A stretch of 64,000 nt of DNA. It comes from Membranipora membranacea (lineage: Eukaryota; Bryozoa; Gymnolaemata; Cheilostomatida; Membraniporidae). Below, piece by piece: positions 12,801 to 23,232 of this stretch (positions within the stretch are counted from its first letter, which is position 1; each line of letters starts with the position of its first letter). Under the pieces are notes generated by a model that saw nothing but the letters and a program-made list of their open reading frames with translations, was not told where the DNA came from and searched no databases. The DNA lies in the NCBI GenBank assembly GCA_914767715.1, contig OU612070.1, positions 23,548,025 to 23,612,024 on the forward strand, written 5' to 3'. The translations under genes and the position numbers were made by a program.

Positions 12801-15800
12801 AATTTCCATTCAGCGTTTAATTACCATGAAATCAATCTTGGGAGGGGCTATGGGGTAAAAGAGAACCCATTGCACCAACATCAACAAACTACCATCCATC
12901 AAAGCGAGACCTTCATGAAGTAGGTACTCTGGTGTTGGCGACATAGTATTGCATAACAGTGTTTGACCTCAAAGGCCACGTAAAAGTCGTGAATCAAAGT
13001 CAAGACTATTAGATGCCTTTGTTATGCAGCAATTAATCTGTCTTGAGCTTCTAAAGTACCAGGCTAAGCTTTTGACTTTCACTAGCGGATTTTGAGGACA
13101 AAAGGCAACAGAAAAATTCCATCGATAAAAATAACAGGATCACCCAACAGCCAGGCTGTAGTTATATTAAGTGACCACTCCATGTGGGGTAACCTCAGAT
13201 ACTCGTGTCAACACAAATCTGTTTTGATCAGCATGTCACAAATACAAACTTCCAGTAAGAAAACCATGAAAACTGCCGTGTCTTAGTTCAAGGACACCTG
13301 GGAAATTGCGTAACAAATATATAAAGTACAGTGTCACTACTGTTGCTAACGTCATACTCAGTCATACTTTGACATACACATCAGCTAAGCAGTCACAAAC
13401 AAACCAAAATAAATTTTTTGTGTGGGATTAACTTGATTCTGATTTCTGTTAGTCAAGATTGCATGACTGGTGTCCTTCAATATGGACAACATTAACACAA
13501 CAGCTGCTTAATTTCAGGTTGCACATTTGAAATATTTTTCTGCCGTTAAAAGATACCCAAGTATTTAAAGACCTGTCAATTTGCCGCACATGTCCTGAAT
13601 TTTGTCATTCACCCCAAACCCTTAGGGTTTCCCGCTGGTTTCAATCTGCTCCATGTGGTTAAATTTTTGATTTCCCAGATATTTTCACAGAGTAAGGATA
13701 ATAATTTATCCTTACTCTGTGATATTTTCAAAGTTAGAAGGTAGTGTCATTTATGACTATTTAAAATATTTATATAACCTCAAATTCAGTTGCGATCCAA
13801 TTTTAGTCTGTTTTCCCCAACGATGATTAATTTTGGTAGATAAATGTGTATACTGAGTGTACTGAGTGGAGTATACTGTAAAAGTACCAGAATGCACTGG
13901 CAGCTTGTCACACATACGTTTGTGAAGTGTGACATTACCTTGAGAGAGTTAGTGAGCCTGTTGATTGTCTCCCCATGGTCCAATCTCTCCCTGGCTATAA
14001 TCTCTAAATCTGACTTCAACTTCAATCTCTCTGTTGTGATTGATTCAGTCTACAGAGAACAAAACAATTTTTCACACCTGTACGTGCAAATTATACATAT
14101 TATATTATATGACATGTGTATAAATTATACATAAAAGTAACAATATGGTGATTGTCTGAGCAGATGTCTTGATTTTATCAGATTTGAATGGAGGCATGCT
14201 GGTATGAATAGTTATGGGGCATACAGTATCGGAACTGGTGCACTGAGCACCTTGCACTGTGTTTAGTGTATTTTTACCTGGCAAATCAACAAAAGGAGAG
14301 GTTTGTCTCTATCCAAAGTCGGTCAAAGTTTATAAGCCAATGAATAGCCATATGTTGTGTTACTGTTTGTGTTTGTATACTCCTACGGACAAGTTGGAGG
14401 GCACCTGTGCCACCAAACACAGGAGATAAGATGCAGTAATCATAATCCCCGATGAACATTGCTAGCACATACCTGTTGATCAAGATCACTTTTCATACAT
14501 GCAATCTGTGTATTAAGCTCGTTTCGTTCTTTTGCCTGCTCTTGTTGGAAAGAGGTAATAATATTCTCATGTTGTTCCCTCATTCTCTCAATGGTATCTG
14601 TGCTTCCCAGAGCGAAAATCTGTGCATTCAGACTCTCTATACTGGCTTCAGCTGATTCGAGCTGCTCTCTCAACTGTAATAGTGATATGAAAAGGCATAA
14701 GAGCAATCATTTCCTATAAATATTTTGAGAAATTTCCCAACAAAGCCTCACCAAGAATTAATCCAGACCGCAATTCGGTTTTTGCCCATAAAATATGCCA
14801 GGGCACCACATAATGATCATTCACTTGAAATGGCTGAGTTTGGTTATTATTTATGTTATCATCAAATGAGGTGGTATAGAAAACCTGGGAAGGTATGGTA
14901 GTAAAAGTTATAAACAGCCCTGTTATGGCTTCTTTTTCTAAAAGTTTTGCTTAGGAGAGGTTACATTTATGATATTGAAATGAAAATCACCAGAGAAAGA
15001 CTCAATGTATCAGGAAATCAATAGCGAATAAAGCGCCAGTGTAGGGGTCTTAGTGTTCATTGGGAATGATCTGCTACCCTTTTCCTAGGTCAATCAGATT
15101 TTGGCATTACACAAAATGATCATAGTATGGATTTTCTCATACTCAAATAAAAAGATTTCCGTCCGATGGAACCCCAATTTTTTCATCAAAAATTGTCTCA
15201 AGCTGCACATAGCTACTAATTATGAAATGTTATGTAGGTGGTACTGGTAAGAAAATCTGTTAAATCGCCGAAAGCCATATTCTGTGAACTGTTTCCTTCT
15301 TGACTGAGGTTATCAAACTATAAAATTAAATCAATCCGCTTCCCTGGTGAGTTTTGTAATGGCTGACATCTATTTGATAATTGTCCAAATTCCCGCTGAT
15401 CCGCACATATATCCTAGAGTACCTTTGAGATACCGAAATAACAAATGCAAACTCATACATGTGACCAGAGAGATTGAGAGTTATGACCCAAACTCCCCGA
15501 TGTGACAAAGCTAGAACTATGACTATACCTGGATCTGCTCAGTCTCCAGTTCCTGATTAATAGCTTGTACAGAGTCTAGTTTCTTCTGTAGATCAAACCT
15601 AGCCTCTTTATTCTGAGTGAGTAGTGATTGCAAGTGATCCTGATTAGTAGACGACCCCTTCTTCTCTCCTACAACAACAAAGTGATAAATAGGCAATAAA
15701 CATCACATGTGCACCATGTTATAGACACTAACCAGTAGTACGTCAGTAACACTAGTTTTTGAACCTTGTCTTGTCATACACGCAATACATTTCTCAAAAG

Positions 15801-18449
15801 TAAACAAGTAGTGATATACTAATAGGTGAATTTTCAACTGTATCCATATCCTGATATAGGAGATGAAACAAAAATATTTATTGTCTTCAGAATCATACAA
15901 TCCTTGCAATTTTGTTCCTTTTTTTAATTCAATACGTATAATAAGTCATTTGATGGTTTATCATTAGCTTAATCAGTAGATGTTTTCACAAATTTACCAG
16001 CCCATCAACGGTAACTGACCTTCAAGTAATGCCACCTGATGTCTAAGTACGCGGATCTCCTTAGCACTCTCCAGCTGCAGCAGCTCAAACTTCTCCTGAA
16101 GCTCCTGGAGTTGTCTGCCCTTAGCTTGATATAAAATCTCAAGTTGTGTGTTCTTAGCTCCAGGCCCTACATGCAGACACAAAGAGAATGAAAGAAGTAA
16201 GAAATCAATGTTACAAACAACAGATTAAAGGTCATAGACGCTCCATGAGTTTATTGGCATACAATCAGAATCGACCAGTCTGCACTCTCCGCAATTGTAT
16301 TGCTTCTACACTGTGATATAAAATTTGTAGTTAAAAGTTTGAAAGTCTCTGAACTACCTCTGAGCGGGTTTGACAGCCTATCTCGGTGCACTGAGTGCTC
16401 AAGTGAACCCACCATGTGATGCCGGCTAACTGTGTCACCCTAATAAATTTACAATATGCATATAAATATTGATATGTTTATGAATTTTACAAACCTTCTT
16501 GGAAGTATCTGTCCTGAAGTTGCTGGTTCGGAGCCGCCTGAGGTTCACTCTCAGCAAACACGGTATTATCCAAGTCCCCGCTGCCACCATTCTGAGCTTC
16601 TACATAACCCTGTCCCTCACTGTGACCGGCGTACCCCTGAGGCTGCTGGTATGTCTGTATACGCTCCTGAGAGCCACCAAACTGATGATATTCCGGTTGT
16701 TGCTGTTGGGGGTGACAATGTGGGGAGTGGTGCATATACTGCTGACCCCTGCTATGGTCACTGCCTGAGTGATGAGATGTCTGTGAAGGGGGATAACTTC
16801 CGTTGGTCTGGTTAGGTGTGGGGTATTGCTGACGGTAATACTCCCCCGGTGAGTGTTGATACATAACTTGGTGGTATGCTGTCGCGCTATCAGCCTCTGA
16901 CTGCTGTGTTAAGTTACTGTCATATGATACCATAGCCGTGTGATCGGGTTCCTGGTGAAGGTGCTCACTTGTGTTTTGTTTCTGATATGCATTATAATGT
17001 CCAGTGGTGGATGTAGCAGGGGAACTGTACCTTCTCTGTATCATAGGTGTTATAAGGGGCGGAGCCCTCGTCTCCGATACAGGGGTAGAGGCGTGCTGAC
17101 TCAGCCTGCCATTTTGCCACTGCTGTTGCTGACTGAATAACAATATACAGTTGATTAACACAGCCATACATTATGATTTCAGACAACCTGATCTTAAAAT
17201 GTGATCTCTAAATAGCGCACAAAAGACATTTTTAGCAAAATATAGACGCACACTGTCCCAACATCCTTCATCAATTGATAGCTTATCAGGAATTTGTGTG
17301 CCCGACTTGCTCTTCTCTCACCAATGAAGTAAAATGGTGAGAAAGCTGCCAGAAAATAGAGTGTTATATTCATACAAATAATTATTCTACGGATATATCT
17401 TACAATTTTAGTACTTACCCTATTTCGTCAGAGTGTCTGCCAGAATCATGTGACTCGTCACTAGCCAATGAGCACGTCTCATCAGCATCGATATCATCAA
17501 AAGCATTCGCTAGCAGGTCTTTCAACTAAAAGTAAACATAGGGAATCAAGGTTTTTTGTTACATTCACGAAAACAGAAGGCACACTATTATCTCACACTT
17601 GGTCAGCCTGAGTAAAACCCAAACAGGAAAGTAAGAAATTTTTTTCCTGGGAAACACACTGTGAAGTAGGTGGATATGGTACCTACAGAGAGGGATAAAA
17701 GAGTGGGAATTAAGGAAGGATTAGATGATATTATAGGAATGAGAGATGAAGGATACCAAAGAGAAGTGGCGTGGAGAACTTGGTGACACCATTATAAGCA
17801 AACAACCTGAAGCAGCAGTATACGTGTATCAGCTACATCATATACAGCATCATCAAGCTCAGCGAGTAAGACTTCATTGTCCTCGTCAGCGAGTAGAGAT
17901 GCTCTATCCAGAGTAGAGGTTAGCTCGTCTACTTCTGTGATGGAGCTGAGTGCTGCTGTCGAGCTGTGATCTATAAGTTGTGTGTCACTATTACGTCTGC
18001 TCTGATTAAAGAACTTTAGAGAGTCCTCCAGGCAAGGAGACAGGACCACATCACTAGCTCTTCTCCCTCTGCGGGCGTGTCCACCACCCCCTCCTCCGGG
18101 TGGATCTCCAAGGCCTTTAGGTCTATGGACACTCGTGAATGATGGGATGTTCACTAACTGCTTTCTTAGTGTTGCAATCCATTCTGCAGTGAAACAATGA
18201 TTCCATTAAAAAATCTCATCATTTTTATATAAATTTTAGTTTGAAGGCAAAAATAAATCTAACACAAGTCCAACAAAAAAAAGATTTAGAGCAATAATCA
18301 AAAAGCAAAACATAATTTTCACAATAAAAAGAGAAAATAAAAATAGTACGTGACAGACCTAAAGCCTGATTGCCAGAAGAGATAAGATCCAGAGATTGTC
18401 GTCTTCTTCTTTTATACAAAGTCTCCTCTTCCTCAGCTTCGATATCCAT
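837..18449 (-). CDS. CEP152: CEP152/Asterless centriole duplication scaffold (3' end outside window)
   Basis: Large coiled-coil protein of the centriole; in animals CEP152 recruits the kinase PLK4 and CPAP to start centriole duplication. Thirteen exons join with matching phases: 18359-18449, 17807-18183, 17419-17525, 16495-17132, 16020-16166, 15529-15668, 14473-14673, 13939-14049, 12182-12310, 10754-10944, 8111-8297, 1344-1484, 837-967, giving about 863 residues before the window ends. Recognised from family-specific blocks: [13 protein letters not shown] with [11 protein letters not shown] (about 412-453), [12 protein letters not shown] (about 530), [12 protein letters not shown] (about 650) followed by [10 protein letters not shown], and [17 protein letters not shown] (near 847-863). 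The acidic stretch around 135-180 ([25 protein letters not shown]) resembles the PLK4-binding N-terminus. Residues 192-404 are a disordered Q/H/S/P-rich insert and about 65-70 is a glycine run. The start is the ATG of the first exon, MDIEAEEEE. No further exon was recognised between 1 and 836. The CEP152 identity is firm; the extreme N-terminus is less certain. Confidence 0.88.
4115..7149 (+). CDS. Secreted fibrinogen-related (FReD) protein, nested gene
   Basis: Five exons (4115-5123, 5509-5715, 5881-5991, 6247-6379, 6855-7149) encode 584 residues. The start ATG at 4115 opens a short basic segment and a hydrophobic run ([13 protein letters not shown]), a probable signal peptide. Residues about 25-300 are Ser/Thr/Asn-rich and acidic with many N-glycosylation sequons. 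The last 250 residues are a fibrinogen C-terminal domain: opening DC, a second Cys at [46 protein letters not shown], then [12 protein letters not shown] and GCW..LNLNGPY, ending KTEMMIKPV. Such domains act in lectin-like recognition, adhesion or clotting; which applies here cannot be told. Between the signal peptide and the domain, residues about 265-335 hold two cysteines and match nothing I recognise. The gene lies wholly within a CEP152 intron on the opposite strand. AATAAA follows at 7179. Confidence 0.9.
7179..7184 (+). promoter_or_regulatory. Polyadenylation signal of the FReD gene
   Basis: AATAAA hexamer 30 bp after the stop codon of the fibrinogen-domain gene. Confidence 0.6.
8298..10753. 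other. CEP152 intron
   Basis: No open stretch here has supporting splice sites or recognisable protein. The right third carries a three-copy tandem repeat (10303-10735). Confidence 0.7.
10303..10735. repeat. Three-copy tandem repeat, unit about 145 bp
   Basis: Units start at 10303, 10446 and 10592 with GCTCAACTTTTTRTTYCAC and each ends with the shared phrase TTGACATTGGGTGGTTTGG. They lie in a CEP152 intron and stop about 20 bp short of the next exon. Units 2 and 3 resemble each other more than either resembles unit 1. Confidence 0.9.
11942..12077. repeat. Two-copy tandem repeat, unit 68 bp
   Basis: Two units begin GAGTGTTTGTGAA (11942 and 12010) and share the phrase TTGGCAACCAAAGCAATGAC. 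They lie in a CEP152 intron about 100 bp from exon 12182-12310. Confidence 0.85.
13685..13722. repeat. Perfect hairpin, TCACAGAGTAAGGATA family
   Basis: Arms TCACAGAGTAAGGATA and their exact complement flank a six-base spacer. Related hairpin at 47789-47826; half-copies near 52847 and 62643. Confidence 0.85.
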
Positions 18450-20061
18450 TATCAGTCAAAGAGTTATCATCATTACCAGACAAAAAATGATGATATACAA
18501 GCACAGGCCACGTTAAACATCCAGTCACTGTGTATGTCTTATAAAAATGAAAGCTGTGCTATTCAACAAAATTATTGCACCGAAATTCCTTGTAAATCGC
18601 AACAATTAGAATTAACTTCACATTTAATTCTGTTAAATGCTATTAGGACAAACAAAAGCAAGTTGTACACCTCAAAATTTAACATTGTTAGAAAACAAAT
18701 TAGCCACTATTCAGAGCAAATGATTAACATGCCAGAACAGAGAGAATTTCATACATGACTGCAATAATTGTGTTGAAATAAACAAACATGACCAGATTAT
18801 GATGTAGAAGCCCACAAGTGTAGCTTGAAAACCAAGTACATAAGGTAAAAAAGCAGGTAGATATTGAGGACACAACTCCAAACTAGAATTGTACTCCTAC
18901 CTAAACCGCAGAGCTGTGGACTCATTGTGTAATCACTGGTATATGGTAAGTAATATAATATTTGTATGTAATATATAGCAATTTAATTTTCAGGTAACTA
19001 GCAATCAATTAAAATTTACTACAGGGTCATCTTTATAACCTCAGGAAAAAATTCAAAACAGTTAGGACAATACAAGAGAAGCCCAAATTCAGGTTGCAGT
19101 CTGATTTTAGTAATATTTGTGTCATTTGTCAAAAGCTTAGGTGATCAAAGTTTCAACTACCGTACAGTTAATTAATTTAATTCAAAAGATTAATACAAAT
19201 AACTTTGTGGATTGACAAAGAACATTGCTATACATAGGTCATCTGAAAATCCCATTCAGATTTATTTGTTTTATGATAATCATTGATGCTATGGCAAGCT
19301 TTCAATTTGAGCAATAATCTTTGATTTGAGTGACCCTACCCTCAAGCACTTTTGGCTATGCCATGGCCGACCTTATAATATGAGACTTTATGTTTTCTTT
19401 TCAATCATCTCAAGAACATCACAATCAATTACAAACGCTCAAATATGTGTTATTGTGAGATGAATGGATTTTAATCGTTGTTATGAATAGAATACAACAA
19501 TGCTTGACTTGTGATTAAAGAGGTGAAACTTTCAGACAGGTGGAAAACAAGGATTCATACACAGATTTTACACTACCCAAGCGACCAGATCCTTTGTGAA
19601 GCTGAGGTAAGGGTTTGTCAAAAAGCATTACCCAAGCTTTTCAGTGTTTCAATTGGGCAAAGGTCATGAATGAGTAATATGCCATAGACAAGATTTGAGT
19701 GATGCAAAATGAGTTGTGAATTTGGTGAATATAAAATTCACAAAATAATAGGACCATAAACATAAAAATTCTTTATATGTTTTATGGATAGAACAATCAA
19801 TGGAAAGAAAGAAGAGATCAAGTTTGACCCATTTTGTCTGTATTTACTGTGGCTCCGATCTTACATGTGTCTTGTTGGCAGCTCAAAGGAGGGAGGGGGG
19901 TGCAACTCCAAATGCGGACAGATTTGATCAAACTTGGTTCTTAAATCAGGGGCAAGATGATAGCAGAGTAAGCGTAAGCATAACCCACATAGAAGAGGCT
20001 TGTCAGACATTGTTAGTGGTTGTTTAGAGACAAGGTATGAAAAAGAAAGAGGAGGCTTTGG
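18450..20061. other. Intergenic stretch between CEP152 and the next minus-strand gene
   Basis: Probably holds the CEP152 promoter at its left end. An open frame at 18396-18758 (plus) runs antisense across the first CEP152 exon and starts at TTG; I do not accept it. A degenerate copy of the MITE right half lies near 19840-19960. Confidence 0.6.
19840..19960. repeat. Degenerate copy of the TTGCCTGCATTCCAG MITE family
   Basis: GCAACTCCAAATGCGGACAG followed by TTTGATCAAACTTGGT matches the right half of the elements at 34734-34844 and 63769-63886. The left half is poorly conserved. Confidence 0.5.
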
Positions 20062-21651
20062 TCACCCATTGCACCAGGTTCCATCAGGGAGCTGTGCCTT
20101 GGCCTTGATGGCTTCGATGGTCCTGACACGAGTTATTGAATGCATTACAATCTGATTGAAAAAACCTTCAGGTGTGGTCAAGAGTCCAGGGGCGTATATT
20201 CTAAAAAAAATTTCACTCACTGACTTTTCAGAGATGAGCATAATAATCGGGCGCAGCCCGATCCACACGCCGTAGGCGTGGCGGGGAGGGTGGGGGAGGG
20301 GCGCTTAAGCGCCCTCCCACCACGGAAATTTTTGCATATCGGTAGCAAAATAGTGCAAGCAGAGAGGTATTTCCATGGCTCACTGAGCTGTTGGGTACTT
20401 TCAGAAAACAACTCAATAGCAGTAGAAGATTACGGTAAAAATGCTCCAGTTATAAAGCACCCATTTGAAAAAAATCTGACCCTGATGGGATTCGAACCCA
20501 CGACAATCTTATTAACAGTGATTATAAGGCGGCCGCTCTACACACTGAGCTATTCAGCCACTCACGGATTTCCGTGAGCCGTGAGTGCTAATATACGCCA
20601 CTGCAAGAGTCCTACCATACATCATTTTACTGATTTGGCTCATTTGTGTCACAACTATAAGAGTTCAAAAATAAATGTCAATCTTGGCTCCTACCGATAC
20701 TTTGACTATAGTTATAAGAGATCTCAGTGGTTGACACTTATGCAAGACAACCATATTAGTTCAACATGTGGAGGAAAGGTATTTGTTATTAATATACCCA
20801 CTATTTATACAATGGTCTCCTGGGGATTAAGAGTGACAGCATGACTTAGTGAAGTCCATAATCAACCAAAGAGTCAAGTTCACATATTCACAGTACCTAC
20901 TTGTCTGACGCACAGTGACAGAGACAGGCCTCTGACCACTTTTATCTCCATCTAGCAGCAAAAACACCCTAGCTATGGCCAACCACTCTTTGACATTATT
21001 TGTGCCCCCCCTCCCCAACTATCATACTCCTTGGAGTTAGGGCAATTTTGCCTCGTAATGTTATGATGGAACTGGGATATCTCAGTGAGATGCTTTATTT
21101 TGGAATATTTACCTATCTGCTCCAGATGACATATATAAATACATATATAAATGGCATGAGTGTTGTCTTTGGACCCTACTCGTATCAAGGCAAAGTCACA
21201 GTGACAGTAATAGTCACCTGTTGCTCCTCCTTGCTTCTATGGTATGGAAACTTTGGTCGGGAACAGAATCAATGACTAAATGATGAATTGTATGGATTCA
21301 TATGAAAGGTTTTGCCATTGATTTATGAACTTTACTGACAGTGACTACTTGAGAAGAGTGACGGCTAGCCTGTCTTGACAAAGCTTGGAGGTCTTGTAGC
21401 ACAATAGAATAGAATGTCAGTGAAGAAGGAGGTTAAGTGAGAAGAAGGAGGATCAGATGAGTAGTAGGTGGTAGTATTATAGAAGTGAGTGTTAGTGAAG
21501 ACTTAAAAATAGTAGTAAGTAGGTAGTAGTTAAGAAAGTTGGATGGTTGTCTAACCTGCTGCTGCCGCTCATCTTCTTCCAGTTTAAGCTGTTCTTCTTG
21601 CTCTTCCTGGACTCTATTTCCATCAAACATTAAGCTCTCAGAAGTAGCCAT
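20062..21651 (-). CDS. Unidentified small protein gene, incomplete model
   Basis: Three coding-looking exons. Exon 21556-21651 starts with ATG and encodes 32 residues with an acidic, Gln-rich helical end (EEQEEQLKLEEDERQQQ) and a GT donor. Exon 20901 to about 20985 encodes WLAIARVFLLLDGDKSGQ then RPVSVTVRQT before GTAGGT. Exon 20062-20200 encodes IYAPGLLTTPEGFF, then SITRVRTIEAIKAKAQLPDG and a stop after TWCNG. The first two join in phase, but the acceptor of the second has a poor pyrimidine tract. The second and third do not join in phase, so an exon is missing or these belong to two genes. I do not recognise the product. Its 5' end faces the nucleoredoxin-like gene 1.6 kb away. Confidence 0.45.
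20475..20565 (-). repeat. tRNA-derived element (SINE head or tRNA pseudogene)
   Basis: On the minus strand there is a good A box (TAGCTCAGTGTGTAGAGC) and a perfect B-box core (GGGTTCGAATCCC) about 40 bases apart. The acceptor stem is only partly paired and the anticodon region is not a clean stem-loop, so a tRNA-derived repeat is more likely than a working tRNA. A short hairpin (CTCACGGATTTCCGTGAG) adjoins it. Confidence 0.65.
21364..21394. repeat. Degenerate hairpin, CTAGCCTGTCTTGAC family
   Basis: GCTAGCCTGTCTTGACA followed by AAGCTT and a decayed second arm; related to 44664-44706 and 61133-61170. Confidence 0.6.
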
Positions 21652-23232
21652 ATCTTGTCTGGTATTGCTAACTAGTAACCACACCAGAGAAGCATATAAT
21701 TTATCCAAATACTGCTCTAGGATCTAATCTCATGTCATTTTCAGGGTTTCGAAGCGGGCGCCATTCCGATAATGCCGATGGTAAACAATCGCTTACAATA
21801 CAAAATAGATCTAGATCAATATACAAAAATTCTAATATAAAAGTTTCAATATATTTAATAAATGAATATTTTAATTAAAAATTGAATTTCAAAATATAAT
21901 TATTGTGAAAAGTTCAATACAAAGAATTAAACTTATCATTGCAAGCTTACATTTCTCATTGAGATCTTTGAATTTTTTCATATTATATATAAGACTGTTT
22001 GTAATAAAATTATTAACAGATCAAAGTAGCCCTAAAAATAGAAAGAACAAAACTCAATAAGTTTGGGTGGTATGGCTATATCCCCGCAATATATATTTAG
22101 ACAATTTCCAATGATTTATTTACACTGGATACAGACAACTTGTTCAATTTTAGCAGACTGTGGAGTGTGGTGAAGCAAGGAAACTTACTTACTCACCTTG
22201 GTATGCCACATTTCTATCTATATATTATCCTTCTCAACCTAAGGTGAAAACCAAACCCACTTCTACTCTACTGGTGGCATTTCTAGAACAGTATGAAGAC
22301 TGCTGCTGGGGAGAAGGGAGAACTTACTTGGTCAAAGACCTCACTCTCCTGAGAGTTCATTGGATTGGTTGATTGTAGTGTATTAATAATGATAATATGC
22401 ACTGCTTAATTACATGTATTGGAGATATGGTGCCAACACACATATAGGCCCTATATTTACTAATATTCACTAATCCTTGCTTACATACTGCTCCAGGTCA
22501 ATTGGTTATCTTAATTGTTGATAAAGATTGTCATGGGGAGGTTCCCAGAGCTTGCAAGTATGTTAGAGTCAGTGATCATATTCATAGTTCATGTCAGGGC
22601 AAAGCTTGTCAGGTGCTAGTAACACCAAATCAGAACATTTGAAATCATAGAATTGAAACGATAGCATACCGTCTGGTTCGGTATGTCAGATCAAGGACTC
22701 TATACTAGTTCATTTTTTTCAGATGAAGAATCATAGCACATACCAAATAGTTATTTCTCCGTGCACATACAGTGTCCTGGCCTCTCCTATCAACTGCAGC
22801 CGGTAAGAGCAAGCAGCTGCCACAGAGCGGGCATATGAATAGATGGCATACTATTACCCAAACAGTGCCTGACTATTCTGGATTGCTTTAGGTTATCATT
22901 AGGTGCAAGTTGCATAGAAGCCATCAAAATTATATAGTTATAGAGGGCTCTAGTAGTTGAGATAATATGTATCTGACTACTCCAATAGATGGTAGGTAAA
23001 TAATAGTAAACAGATCTGACAATTAAACGCAGGAGATGCTGCCTCAACACAATTCACAATCATTGATATCAGCATTCTTGTCTCGAGAAGACTTATTTGT
23101 TTATGTGTATGATCTAATCACAATCGGCTAACAGTGCATGAACATATACACCTAAAAAATCGATTATCATTCATATATATGTGTATCTATTGTAGACAGA
23201 CTGTGTGTATAAAACCTAAACTTTGATACAGA
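21652..23232. other. Intergenic stretch between two divergent genes
   Basis: Contains the promoters of the minus-strand small gene and the plus-strand nucleoredoxin-like gene. No conserved coding segment was seen. Confidence 0.6.

Noticed and set aside
16456-17140. Plus-strand frames over the Q/H-rich region
   Set aside because: Antisense shadows of the 638-bp CEP152 exon, which is in phase with both neighbours.
20278-20577. 99-codon plus-strand frame (LMGFEPTT)
   Set aside because: Translation of the tRNA-like B box in antisense, a common false protein.
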